Part shown: positions 16,241 to 23,713 of the stretch, piece by piece
How the letters are laid out: every line of letters starts with the position of its first letter
Numbering within the stretch: the first letter of the stretch is position 1
NCBI GenBank assembly: GCA_003165415.1
Contig: PLUC01000116.1
Span: 1-40,300, forward strand
DNA length: 40,300 nucleotides
From: Holophagaceae bacterium
GTDB lineage: Bacteria > Acidobacteriota > Holophagae > Holophagales > Holophagaceae
Direction of reading: 5' to 3'
Notes under the pieces: model-generated
What the model saw: the letters and a program-made list of their open reading frames with translations, nothing else
The model's database searches: none
What the model was told of the DNA's origin: nothing
Translations under genes and position numbers: made by a program

Positions 16241-16252
16241 AGACTCCAGTCT
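16241..16252. promoter_or_regulatory. Perfect 12-bp palindrome upstream of the outer-membrane protein
   Basis: AGACTCCAGTCT is an inverted repeat (AGACT-CC-AGTCT) overlapping TAGACT on the minus strand, a plausible -10 about 30 bases before the gene start. It could be an operator, but no matching -35 is visible. Confidence 0.35.
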
Positions 16253-16287
16253 ATCGTTTCGGGGCTTTGCTTCTTTACAGGATATCC

Positions 16288-16394
16288 TTAGGGGCCGTTG
16301 CGAAATAATCTGTGCAGTTCAGATTATTTCGCTACGGTCCTTTATGCCGGGGCCGCACTGAACTGTTCGGGCTAATTTCGGATAACGGCTTACC
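16288..16394 (+). repeat. Family A intergenic palindromic repeat, copy 2
   Basis: A perfect 13-bp hairpin GCGAAATAATCTG (16300-16312) / CAGATTATTTCGC (16320-16332) encloses the loop TGCAGTT, with imperfect pairing extending outward (GGGGCCGT/ACGGTCC). A tail GCCGGGGCCG...AACGGCTTA follows. It matches the reverse complement of 40135-40240, including the identical loop, with paired base changes in the stem. It lies between divergent genes and forms the region just upstream of pilC. Confidence 0.75.
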
Positions 16395-16413
16395 TTTGTT
16401 CTGGAAGATCACC

Positions 16414-17601
16414 ATGCGCTACACCGTTAAATTTACAACTGTCGCCGGGGAGCTCCTGACCCGGGATTTCGAGGGCACCTCCATTCCCGAAGTGCGGGAC
16501 CGGGTCCTGGCCGAAGGCCATTTCCCCATGGAAGTGAAGCGTTCCGGGGCGGCCTTCCGCCGCCAGCGGACCATCTCGGCCGCCTCCCTGATCCTGTTCA
16601 ACCAGGAACTGCTGGCTTTGCTCAGGGCCGGCATTCCCCTGCTGCAGTCCCTGGAACTGCTGGTGGGCCACGGCAAGGACCCGCTGCTGCGCAACTCCCT
16701 GGACCGGGTGGTGGAACTGCTGAAGGAGGGCATGTCCTTCTCCGAAGCCCTGGAGCAGGTGGGCACCTTCCCCCCGGTCTACCGGGCCAACGTGGTGGCG
16801 GGCGAGCGGAGCGGCACCCTGCCGGAGGTGATCGGCCGCTGGCTGTCGTTCCAGGCCTTCGCCCAGAACAGCCGCCGGCGCATCGTCGAGGCCATGGTCT
16901 ACCCGATGTTCCTGGTGGTGGTGATGATCATCGCCCTGGCGGTGATCTTCAACGTGGTCCTGCCGCGGTTCTCCGAGATCTACTCCGGCAGCGGCATCGA
17001 GATGCCCGCGGCCACCGCGCTGCTCCTGGACATGGGCGAGTTCGTGCGCAAGACCATCTACTTCCAGGCGGCCGGCCTGGTGGTGCTGGGCTTCTTCCTG
17101 CGCTGGATGTTCACCACCGAGGCGGGCAAGCGCATCTGGGAGCAGTTCATCCTGATCATCCCCCGCATGGGGACCCTGTACCGGATGTACCACTCCTCCA
17201 TCTTCACCCGCACCCTGGGGGTGCTGCTGGCAGGGGGCATGCCCGTGCTCCAGGCCCTGGAGGTGATCCAGCGCACCACCCCCAGCGAGCGCATGCGCCT
17301 GCGCCTGCTCAACGTCACCGAGCTGGTGCGGGCCGGGTCCTCCCTGCACCTGGCCCTGGACCAGTCCAAGCTGCTGGATCCCCTGGCGGTGGAGATGACC
17401 CGGGTGGGCGAGCAGTCCTCGGCCCTGCCCGACATGCTCAACCACGTGGCCGACTTCTTCGACCAGGAAGTGGAGAAGGCCACCACCGCCGTCACCACCC
17501 TCATCGGCCCGATCCTCATCCTGGCCATGGGCGTGATGGTCCTGGGCCTCCTGCTGGCGGTCTACGTGCCCCTGTTCAACGCCGGCAGCATGGTTCACTA
17601 G
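16414..17601 (+). CDS. pilC: Type IV pilus / type II secretion platform protein PilC/GspF
   Basis: This is the inner-membrane platform protein that couples the assembly ATPase to pilin movement. The 395 residues contain two T2SSF domains. The first has LLRAGIPLLQSLELL and FPPVYRANVVAGERSGTLPEVI, and the second has LGVLLAGGMPVLQALEVIQ and MTRVGEQSSALPDMLNHVADFFDQEV. Three membrane helices are visible: MFLVVVMIIALAVIFNVVLP, QAAGLVVLGFFLRW, and the C-terminal LIGPILILAMGVMVLGLLLAVYVPLF. ATG 16414 has GGAAG nine bases upstream; the ORF track start is inside the repeat. The gene stands alone without pilB or pilT nearby, so pilus versus secretion use is open. Confidence 0.92.
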   Translation: MRYTVKFTTVAGELLTRDFEGTSIPEVRDRVLAEGHFPMEVKRSGAAFRRQRTISAASLILFNQELLALLRAGIPLLQSLELLVGHGKDPLLRNSLDRVVELLKEGMSFSEALEQVGTFPPVYRANVVAGERSGTLPEVIGRWLSFQAFAQNSRRRIVEAMVYPMFLVVVMIIALAVIFNVVLPRFSEIYSGSGIEMPAATALLLDMGEFVRKTIYFQAAGLVVLGFFLRWMFTTEAGKRIWEQFILIIPRMGTLYRMYHSSIFTRTLGVLLAGGMPVLQALEVIQRTTPSERMRLRLLNVTELVRAGSSLHLALDQSKLLDPLAVEMTRVGEQSSALPDMLNHVADFFDQEVEKATTAVTTLIGPILILAMGVMVLGLLLAVYVPLFNAGSMVH

Positions 17602-17608
17602 CCTTACT

Positions 17609-18033
17609 GAGGCGTCCGTGGTCCCGCCCGTCGTGCCTTCCTGTTTCGTTCGGGTTCCTTGGTGATGCGCCGACCCATCGGTGCGTCAGATCTTTGGAAC
17701 GTGCTCGACGGCTTCGCCGCCTGCGCGCGATCCAAAGTCTGACGCTGACCTTCCCCGCCTGAGTTCCAGGTTGCGGTTCAATGGCGGGAATAAGGGCGAA
17801 GGTGACAAAGGTCTGATCCCATAGACCCCGGGTTCCGGAATGGTTGTCGCGGATCGTCTTCCAATAACTGGTGACGTATCCAAAAAACCAGGCGGGGAAG
17901 GTCTGCGTGAACTCTTGCAGCGCCCGCAGCGCAGCGAGGACGCTTCAAGAGATTCACGCACCGGTGGGTCGGCGCATCATTCTGGGACCCGAACGAAACA
18001 GGAAGGCACGACGGGCGGGACCACGGACACCTC
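17609..18033. repeat. Family B long palindromic element, copy A (TIR about 85 bp)
   Basis: The left end GAGGCGTCCGTGGTCCCGCC and the reverse complement of the right end GAGGTGTCCGTGGTCCCGCC match for about 85 bp with few differences. Inside are a hairpin 17683-17698/17731-17745 (GCGTCAGATCTTTGGA), an inner inverted repeat 17747-17761/17889-17903 (GACCTTCCCCGCCTG) and a hairpin 17905-17917/17946-17959 (GCGTGAACTCTTG). No transposase is encoded. The short ORFs in the track have no protein features. It fills the gap between the convergent genes pilC and kdsA. Copy B is at 24971-25400. Confidence 0.8.
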
Positions 18034-18035
18034 AA

Positions 18036-18869
18036 TTAGGACTGGGAGCAAGGGTCGGCAAGGCTGGCGGGCCGGGCCACCCGCCAGATCTCCAGGAGCT
18101 GGTCCAGCAGCGCGCCGAACTGGTCCAGGCGCAGGGCGTTGGGGCCGTCGCTGAGGGCCTTGGCAGGGTCCTCGTGCACCTCGAAGAAGAAGCCGTCCAC
18201 CGCCGTGGCCGCGGCCCGGGCCAGGGTGGGGATCATCTCCCGGGCGCCCCCGGTGGCGGAGCCCAGGGCCCCGGGCTTCTGCACGCTGTGGGTGGCGTCG
18301 AAGATCACCGGGCACCCGGTGCGGCGCAGGTGGGGGAACGCCTGGAAGTCCACCACCAGGTTGCCGTAGCCGAAGCTGGAGCCGCGCTCGGTGACCCACA
18401 CCGGGCCGTGCCCGGAAACGCTCTGGACCTTCTGCACGGCATGCTGGAGGTCCCAGGGGGCCAGGAACTGGCCTTTCTTGATGTTCACCGGGCGGCCGGT
18501 GGCCGCGGCGGCGGTGAGGAGGTCGGTCTGGCGGCACAGGAAGGCGGGAATCTGCAGCACGTCCACCGCCTCGGCCACCAACGCGCACTGGGCCGACTCA
18601 TGGACGTCCGTGAGCACCGGCACCCCGATGCGGGAGCGCACCTCGGAGAGGATGTCCAGGCCCTCGGCCATGGACGAGCCCCGGAAGCTGTTCAGGGAAG
18701 TGCGGTTAGCCTTGTCGAAACTGGCCTTGAAAATGAACGGGATGCCCCGGGCCTCGGCCAGGTCCTGGAGTTGGGCGGCCAGGAAATAGGTGTGTTCCCG
18801 GGACTCGATGACGCAAGGCCCGGCGATGAGAAAAAAACTGCGCTCGGTGAACGGGCGGATGAAATCCAT
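18036..18869 (-). CDS. kdsA: 3-deoxy-8-phosphooctulonate synthase (Kdo-8-P synthase), metal-dependent type
   Basis: KdsA condenses phosphoenolpyruvate and arabinose 5-phosphate into Kdo-8-phosphate for the LPS inner core. The 277 residues carry AGPCVIES, FKASFDKANRTS, DVHE, LQIPAFLCRQTDL, NIKKGQFLAPWD and VIFDATHSVQ. C19 in AGPC occupies the position that is Cys in metal-dependent enzymes (Aquifex) and Asn in the metal-independent E. coli form. The start I choose is MDFIRPF at 18869 with AAGAGGA upstream; the track ORF is 27 residues too long. TATACT on the minus strand (18919-18924) is a good -10. It is divergent from the Lrp-type regulator and convergent with pilC across a family B element. 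Confidence 0.95.
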   Translation of the reverse strand: MDFIRPFTERSFFLIAGPCVIESREHTYFLAAQLQDLAEARGIPFIFKASFDKANRTSLNSFRGSSMAEGLDILSEVRSRIGVPVLTDVHESAQCALVAEAVDVLQIPAFLCRQTDLLTAAAATGRPVNIKKGQFLAPWDLQHAVQKVQSVSGHGPVWVTERGSSFGYGNLVVDFQAFPHLRRTGCPVIFDATHSVQKPGALGSATGGAREMIPTLARAAATAVDGFFFEVHEDPAKALSDGPNALRLDQFGALLDQLLEIWRVARPASLADPCSQS

Positions 18870-18918
18870 GATGTCCTCTTGACGATTGGCTGAGCTGAGG
18901 GGCGGGAACCTTTCAAGA

Positions 18919-18924
18919 AGTATA
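18919..18924 (-). promoter_or_regulatory. -10 element of kdsA
   Basis: Read on the minus strand the hexamer is TATACT, one base from TATAAT. It would start a leader of roughly 40-45 bases before the kdsA ATG. No convincing -35 is seen at 17 bp. Confidence 0.45.
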
Positions 18925-18953
18925 GGCGGCGGCGCTGGATTACCGCACATTTG

Positions 18954-18964
18954 TCATAATATGA
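18954..18964. promoter_or_regulatory. TCATAATATGA palindrome between kdsA and the Lrp-type gene
   Basis: TCATA-A-TATGA is a perfect 11-bp dyad in an AT-rich patch about 20 bases before the regulator start and overlapping a likely -10 (TAATAT). Lrp-family proteins often repress themselves at AT-rich dyads, so this is a candidate autoregulatory site. Confidence 0.4.
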
Positions 18965-18983
18965 AGGTTCGCGAGGCGGACCA

Positions 18984-19472
18984 ATGGTTAAGAACTTGAT
19001 GGCGGATGACCTCAATCGCCGCCTGGTGGCAGCCCTCCAGAAAGAGGGGCGGATCAGCCATGCGGAATTGGCGGAACGGCTGGGCGTGAGCCGGCCGACC
19101 ATCATCGACCGCATCAAGCGGCTGGAGGCCGAAGGCGTGCTCGGCGGCTACAGCGCCCTGGTGACCCCGGCCTCGGTCATGAAGCCGTGCGTCGCCTTTG
19201 TGGCGGTGCGCTACCAGTCCGGCAACGACGACGCCCTGGAGGAGCGCTTCATCCAGGCCCTGGAGCGGGAACCGGATGTGCTGGCGGCCTACACCATCGC
19301 CGGCGAGGACAGCCTGCTGCTGAAGATCGTGGCGGAATCCCCCATGGGCGTGCACCTGCGGCTGCGCAAGATCCGGGCGCTCGGCCCCCACGTCACCACC
19401 CGGACCATGATGATTCTCAACACCTATTTCGAGAAGACCGGCCCCTCGCCGTTCGTCGAGGAGATTCAGTAG
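18984..19472 (+). CDS. Lrp/AsnC-family transcriptional regulator
   Basis: This 162-residue regulator has an N-terminal helix-turn-helix (LNRRLVAALQKEGRISHAELAERLGVSRPTIIDRIKRLEAEGVLGGYSA) and a C-terminal RAM/AsnC ligand-binding and oligomerisation domain (VAFVAVRY...EREPDVLAAYTIAGEDSLLLKIVAES). Family members respond to amino acids or other small molecules; the ligand cannot be told. ATG 18984 has AGGCGGA upstream; ATG 18999 is a possible shorter start. The next gene begins 1 base after its stop, so the regulator heads a three-gene operon with the isochorismatase-fold protein and the NFACT protein. The divergent neighbour is kdsA. Confidence 0.9.
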   Translation: MVKNLMADDLNRRLVAALQKEGRISHAELAERLGVSRPTIIDRIKRLEAEGVLGGYSALVTPASVMKPCVAFVAVRYQSGNDDALEERFIQALEREPDVLAAYTIAGEDSLLLKIVAESPMGVHLRLRKIRALGPHVTTRTMMILNTYFEKTGPSPFVEEIQ

Positions 19473-19473
19473 A

Positions 19474-20028
19474 ATGTTGCCCACGAACACCGCCCTCCTC
19501 CTCATCGCCGTGCAGAGGGCATGGGACGACCCCTACTGGGGCGTGCGCAACAATCCCGGGGCGGAAGCCAACCTGGCCGACGTGCTCCAGGCCTTCCGCG
19601 GCCGCGGCCTGCGGGTGATCCATGTGCGCAATGATTCCCGCGATCCCAACTCCCCCCTGCACCCCGGCGAGCCGGGCAACGGGTTCAAGCCCGAAGCCGC
19701 CCCCCTCCCCGGGGAGACGGTGCTGGCCAAGGCCGGGCACTGCGCCTTCCACGGCACCGGCCTGGAGGCGGAACTGCGCCGGGAGGGCATCGACCGCCTG
19801 GTGATCGCCGGCTTCACCACCAGCCACGGGATTTCCAGCACCACGCGCACAGCCTGCGAGCTGGGCTTCAAGTCCGTGGTGCTCAGGGACGCCTGCGTCG
19901 CCTTCGAACTGGACGACATGGACGGCAACCGCGCCCCGGCCGAGGCCCTGCACCAGGCGGCCTTGACCGCGCTGCACGGGGAGTTCGCCATGGTGCTGCC
20001 CACCGAAGCTCTCCTGCAGCTCTTGTAG
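19474..20028 (+). CDS. Isochorismatase-fold protein lacking catalytic Asp and Cys
   Basis: The 184 residues follow the cysteine-hydrolase (isochorismatase-like) fold: a first strand TALLLIAVQ, a middle VLAKAGHCAFHGTGLEAELRREGIDRLVIAGFTTSHGISSTTRTACELGF and a final VLRDACVAFELDDMDG. Active members use a Asp-Lys-Cys triad. Here the strand-1 Asp (usual IDxQ) is Ala12, the Lys is kept (K86), and the nucleophile Cys (usual TxxC[VI]xxT) is Gly119. A hydrolase of the usual mechanism is therefore unlikely; a binding or scaffolding role or a different chemistry is possible. It lies between the Lrp-type regulator and NFACT genes with essentially no spacing, so it is probably co-regulated with them. Confidence 0.8.
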   Translation: MLPTNTALLLIAVQRAWDDPYWGVRNNPGAEANLADVLQAFRGRGLRVIHVRNDSRDPNSPLHPGEPGNGFKPEAAPLPGETVLAKAGHCAFHGTGLEAELRREGIDRLVIAGFTTSHGISSTTRTACELGFKSVVLRDACVAFELDDMDGNRAPAEALHQAALTALHGEFAMVLPTEALLQLL

Positions 20029-21488
20029 TGGACGCGCCCATCCTGCTCGCCCTGGCCCGGGCGCGACTGCGCACCGGAGAAGGGTCCGTGCAGAGCGCCT
20101 GGGCCGGTCCCCGGGCCCTGGCCCTGCTCTGGGCGCCCGACCGCCGGGCGGGCCTGGAACCCGGTTCGGCCTGGGTCTTCATCCTGAACCCCGCACCGGA
20201 ACTGTGGCTGCTGCACGAGCGCGACGAAGCCTACCTGCTGCTCAAGGCGGAGGCCCGCCAGGACCTGTCCCGCCGCTGGCTGGTGGAGCTCAAGGGCACC
20301 CGCCTCACCGAGGTGGAGGGGGATCCCAGGGAGCGCTGGCTGGGGCTGGTGCTGCGCCGGCGGGCCATCACCGGACGGGTGGAGGCCGCCCGCCTGGCGT
20401 TCCAGGCCATTCCCGGCCGGGCCGGCCTGCGCCTGGACGGCCTGGACCTGAATCCCATCCGCATGGGCCTCGGCCAGGTGTTTCCCCCCGGCGCGCCCGA
20501 GCCCGCGGCCGACCCGCCCCCCTATCTGCGCTTCCTGGAACGCTTCGGCCCCCAGGCGGACGCCGCCCTGGCCGGGGCCGTGCCGGACCTGCTGCCCGGG
20601 GAGGGTTCCCTCCTGGACCGGCACCGGGCCTGGTCCCTGGAGCGGGCCGCCAAGCTGGTGCTGGCGCCCCGCAAGGCCGGGTCCGAGCGCAGGCTCGCCG
20701 CCGAGCGCAAGCGCCTGGAGCGCTACCGGGAGGCCCTGGGCCGGGACCGGGAACGGCACACCCTGGCCCTGGGCCTGCGCGGCCGGGCCCAGGCCCTGGC
20801 CGGCGAACTCTACCGGCTCCGGGGCGCCTGCGGCCGGGCCGAACTCCTGGACGGCACCGTGATCGAACTGCCCGAGGGGCACCGGGCCGAGGACACCGTC
20901 CAGCGCTGGTTCACCGCCGTGAAGCGGGCCGAACGCGGCCTGGGCCGGGTGGCGGAACTGGAAGGGGAACTCCAGCGTCAATTCCAGGAACTGGCCGTAC
21001 GCGAGGCCCGGCGGGAAGCCGGCCTGCCGGATCCCCTGGCCAAGCCCTCCAAACCCACCCGACAGGCCCCCCGCCGCAGGAAGCCCATGGAAAAACCGGA
21101 AAAACGCAAAGACTCCCGCGCGGACGGAAAAGGCAACGCCTTCCGCAGCGTCATGGTGGAAGGATTTGAAGTCCTCATCGGCAAGGGCGACGCCGACAAC
21201 GATCAGCTCACCTTCAAAGTGGCGGCGCCATTGGACCTGTGGCTGCACGTGGCCGGGTCCCCCGGCAGCCACGTGGTGGTCAGGAACCCGGAGCGCATCG
21301 CCGAACTGCCCCGGGCGCTCATCGAGCGGGCCGCCGAGCTTGCCGCCTTCTTCAGCAAGGCCCGCGCCGGCGGCAAGGTTGAAGTCCACTACTGCCATGC
21401 GGCCGATGTGTCCAAGCCGCGGGGCTTCCCGCCGGGCAAGGTCCTGCTCAGGCAGTGGAAGAGCCTGCGGGTCTACCCCAAGGAGTAG
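20028..21488 (+). CDS. NFACT/RqcH-like RNA-binding protein
   Basis: This 486-residue protein has the NFACT layout. The N-terminal NFACT-N-like region (about 1-180) is divergent, a coiled-coil region follows (about 200-350, SERRLAAERKRLERYREALGRDRERH), then a Lys/Arg-rich linker and the NFACT-R domain. NFACT-R is clear: FEVLIGKGDADNDQLTFKVAAPLDLWLHVAGSPGSHVVVRN and CHAADVSKPRGFPPGKVLLRQWKSLRV. RqcH proteins bind split 50S subunits and recruit tRNA-Ala for alanine tailing of stalled chains, whereas other relatives were named fibronectin-binding. The NFACT-N divergence leaves the tailing role unproven. GTG 20028 overlaps the previous stop by one base (TAGTG). It converges on HU with 2 bp between the stop codons. 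Confidence 0.85.
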   Translation: MDAPILLALARARLRTGEGSVQSAWAGPRALALLWAPDRRAGLEPGSAWVFILNPAPELWLLHERDEAYLLLKAEARQDLSRRWLVELKGTRLTEVEGDPRERWLGLVLRRRAITGRVEAARLAFQAIPGRAGLRLDGLDLNPIRMGLGQVFPPGAPEPAADPPPYLRFLERFGPQADAALAGAVPDLLPGEGSLLDRHRAWSLERAAKLVLAPRKAGSERRLAAERKRLERYREALGRDRERHTLALGLRGRAQALAGELYRLRGACGRAELLDGTVIELPEGHRAEDTVQRWFTAVKRAERGLGRVAELEGELQRQFQELAVREARREAGLPDPLAKPSKPTRQAPRRRKPMEKPEKRKDSRADGKGNAFRSVMVEGFEVLIGKGDADNDQLTFKVAAPLDLWLHVAGSPGSHVVVRNPERIAELPRALIERAAELAAFFSKARAGGKVEVHYCHAADVSKPRGFPPGKVLLRQWKSLRVYPKE

Positions 21489-21490
21489 TT

Positions 21491-21766
21491 TTATTTGACT
21501 TCGATGTCCCGCAGGTCCTTGCCGGGCTTGAAGCGGATGCTCCGGCCCTTGGGGATGTCCACGCTGGCCCCGGTCTTGATATTGCGGCCCATGCCCCGCT
21601 TGCGGGGGCGCGGCTCGAACACCCCGAACCCCCGGATCTCGATCCGATGCCCGTCCAGGAGGGCCTTCTTCATGCGATCGGTCAGAAGATCCACCACCTG
21701 GAGGGCGGTTGCCTTGGAAACGGGCAGCGTCTGCATCAAGGTTCCGGCGATATCGATCTTGATCAT
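21491..21766 (-). CDS. hup: HU/IHF-family nucleoid DNA-binding protein
   Basis: HU-type proteins bend and compact DNA as dimers. The 91 residues contain the full fold: N-terminal helices (MIKIDIAGTLMQTLPVSKATALQVVDLLTDRMKKALLDG), the GFGVFEPRPRKRGMGRNIKTG segment leading into the DNA-binding beta arm, and FKPGKDLRD at the end. The arm is typical (RNIKTGASVDIPKGRSIRF). GAGG lies upstream of the ATG. The long, partly AT-rich spacer upstream probably holds its promoter. Confidence 0.93.
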   Translation of the reverse strand: MIKIDIAGTLMQTLPVSKATALQVVDLLTDRMKKALLDGHRIEIRGFGVFEPRPRKRGMGRNIKTGASVDIPKGRSIRFKPGKDLRDIEVK

Positions 21767-22179
21767 GAATGCCTCAGCTTTTTGGAGAAGGAGAAGTGCA
21801 GCTTAGCTTTGTGGAGCAGGGAAGGGTGCAACATTAATATCAGGTGACAGATACCAAGGGAAGGTTCATTACAAAAAAGATATTTCTCACCTGGCCCGGT
21901 TCCGGCCTCGAGGGACTCCGCGGCCGGGGCCGACCGGGGCCGGTGGAAGCCGCAACTCCACCCTGGACCATCTTTCAAACTTTGTAAATACACTATTTGG
22001 TCCTGGATTGCAACCCGGGCGGCGGTCCCTTCCGGGCCCGGTGGCCAGCGCGGCGAAAGGAGAGGGGTGGCCCGGACCGCGGGATTCAGCCCGGGGTTCC
22101 CTAGGGCAAGAAATTATTTATTGTTTGCCAAAAGGGACCCCAAAATCGACCGCAGGTTGCTTTGCGGTATTCTTCTCCG
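21767..22179. ncRNA. 413-bp spacer with strongly structured GC-rich segments; candidate ncRNA
   Basis: No protein gene is visible. Two segments fold strongly. The first is 21893-21943 (GGCCCGGT with ACCGGGGCC, inner CCGGCC with GGCCGG). The second is about 22012-22098, where AACCCGGGC pairs with GCCCGGGGTT and GCGGTCC (22022-22028) pairs with GGACCGC (22074-22080), leaving internal bubbles. This long hairpin with bubbles is 6S-RNA-like in outline but I cannot match consensus bases. An AT-rich stretch (ACTTTGTAAATACACTATTTGG) just upstream of the second could hold a promoter. HU control elements may also lie here. Confidence 0.3.
22146..22173 (+). promoter_or_regulatory. Promoter of the 22.2-kb small gene
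   Basis: TCGACC (22146-22151) and TATTCT (22168-22173) are 16 bp apart. The -10 ends six bases before TTG 22180 and about 20 bases before TTG 22195, so the transcript is leaderless or has a very short leader. Confidence 0.45.
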
Positions 22180-22635
22180 TTGGGAGTGACGGCATTGGAA
22201 GATCTGGAACTGTTTCTGGCCAGGGCCGCGGCGGCCTTGAAGCACCCCCAGGAGAGGCTGCGCGGGGAGGCCATCCTGGCCCGCTGGTCCAGCCTGTGGC
22301 AGGGGCCCAGGCGCAACCTCACCTGCACCTTCTCCAACCACGGGGCGTTCCTTCATTTCAACCAGATGATCGGCTCCACCTGGTCCCACGTGTGCACCTT
22401 CCACGCCGCGCCCAGGCATGGCCTGTCCCTGCGGGGTCCCGACCCCGACCGGGTGCGCAAGGCCCACAAGCACCGGGACAACCCCCTGGACCGCACGGGC
22501 CTGGACGTGGTGTTCGCCGCCTGGTCCTCCCACCCGGAGGCCCGGCCGGCCGGAAATGCCGTGGAACTCTACCTGGAGGAGGCGGCGGACGAAGTGTGGG
22601 AGGCCTTCCTCCAGGCGGTGTTGCAGCTCAAATAA
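22180..22635 (+). CDS. Conserved-looking small protein of unknown function
   Basis: I do not recognise the family. The product is about 151 residues, soluble, with no signal peptide or membrane segment. It has an Arg- and Trp-rich middle (ILARWSSLWQGPRRNLTCTFSNHGAFLHFNQMIGSTWSHVCTFHAAP) and an acidic helical C-terminus (NAVELYLEEAADEVWEAFLQAVLQ). Two starts are possible: TTG 22180, which would be leaderless, or TTG 22195, which has GGGAG eight bases upstream. The GC and codon pattern match its neighbours. Its stop lies 3 bp from the convergent moaA stop. Confidence 0.55.
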   Translation: MGVTALEDLELFLARAAAALKHPQERLRGEAILARWSSLWQGPRRNLTCTFSNHGAFLHFNQMIGSTWSHVCTFHAAPRHGLSLRGPDPDRVRKAHKHRDNPLDRTGLDVVFAAWSSHPEARPAGNAVELYLEEAADEVWEAFLQAVLQLK

Positions 22636-22638
22636 CGA

Positions 22639-23646
22639 TCATCCGCCCAGGTGGAACATCTCCGCCCGGGGCAGACCGGCGGTCTGGGCGCTGCGCAGTT
22701 CGGAATAGCGGTCGTCCCGCCGCTTCCACCGGGCCTCCAGGAGGGCCGCCAGGTCCCCGTCCGAGGCGCCGCCGCGCATGAAGGCCTTCAGGTCCATGCC
22801 CTCGGCGGCGAACAGGCAGGTGTACAGGGCGCCGTCCGCCGAAAGCCGGGCCCGGTCGCAGCCGGAGCAGAAGGGTTCGGTGACCGAGGCGATGAGGCCC
22901 AGTTCCCCGGCGCCATCCAGGTACTGCCAATGCTGGGCCACGCAGTTCGGGCCGGGTTTCCAGAACCGCTGGATGGGCCACTGCCGGGCGATGAGGGCCG
23001 CCACTTCCGCGGCCGGCACCACGGATTCCAGGCACCAGCCATTGCGGGTGCCCACATCCATGAACTCGATGAAGCGCAGGGTGTGGCCCTTGTCCCGGGC
23101 GAAAGCGGCCAGGGGCAGAATGTCTGCTTCATTAACCCCCCGCCTGAGCACGCAGTTGAGCTTGATGCCCTTGAACCCGGCGGTGCTTGCCGATTCCAGG
23201 CCGTCCAGCACCTGGTCCAGGCCCACGGTGGCATCCGTGCTGGCCCGGAACCGGTCGGGATCCATGGAATCCAGGCTCACGGTCAGGCGGTCCAGGCCCG
23301 CCTGCTTCAGCGGCAGCGCCAGGCCTGTCAGCAGGGACCCGTTGGTGGTCAGGGTGATCTCGCGCAGGCCCTCCACCTGCTTCAGCCGGGCCACCAGTTG
23401 CGGCAGGTCCTTGCGCAGCAGGGGCTCCCCGCCGGTGAGCCGGACCTTCTCCACCCCCAGGCCAGCGAAGATCCGCACCAGCCGCAAAATCTCCTCGAAG
23501 CTGAGAATTTCTTTCCGGTCCAGGAAGCGGAATCCCTCCCCGAAGTTCTCTCTTGGCATACAGTAGGGACAGCGGAAGTTGCACCGGTCGGTGACCGACA
23601 CGCGAAGGGCCTTCAACGGCCTGGAGAGGGAATCACGGGGCCCCAT
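22639..23646 (-). CDS. moaA: GTP 3',8-cyclase MoaA (molybdenum cofactor biosynthesis)
   Basis: MoaA is the radical SAM enzyme that converts GTP to 3',8-cyclo-GTP, the first step to molybdopterin; MoaC (35.5 kb) acts next. The N-terminal cluster motif is CNFRCPYC, preceded by LRVSVTDR. The C-terminal second cluster is FCSGCDRARLSADGALYTCL, and the protein ends in the conserved Gly-Gly. The 335-residue length is usual. I start at MGPRDSLS (23646); the track ORF runs 61 residues upstream without family support. TAATCT lies seven bases before the ATG and there is no Shine-Dalgarno, so the mRNA may be leaderless. Confidence 0.95.
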   Translation of the reverse strand: MGPRDSLSRPLKALRVSVTDRCNFRCPYCMPRENFGEGFRFLDRKEILSFEEILRLVRIFAGLGVEKVRLTGGEPLLRKDLPQLVARLKQVEGLREITLTTNGSLLTGLALPLKQAGLDRLTVSLDSMDPDRFRASTDATVGLDQVLDGLESASTAGFKGIKLNCVLRRGVNEADILPLAAFARDKGHTLRFIEFMDVGTRNGWCLESVVPAAEVAALIARQWPIQRFWKPGPNCVAQHWQYLDGAGELGLIASVTEPFCSGCDRARLSADGALYTCLFAAEGMDLKAFMRGGASDGDLAALLEARWKRRDDRYSELRSAQTAGLPRAEMFHLGG

Positions 23647-23713
23647 GCTTATCAGATTACGGCATTCTTTCGTCGCCGTTGGGGCAAAATGAAAGTTAAC
23701 GGATGGATGAGCC

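Noticed and set aside
17686-18154. Short ORFs in family B elements, repeated at 24930-25540
   Set aside because: They are similar only because the DNA is repeated; they cross hairpin arms in both strands and show no protein features.
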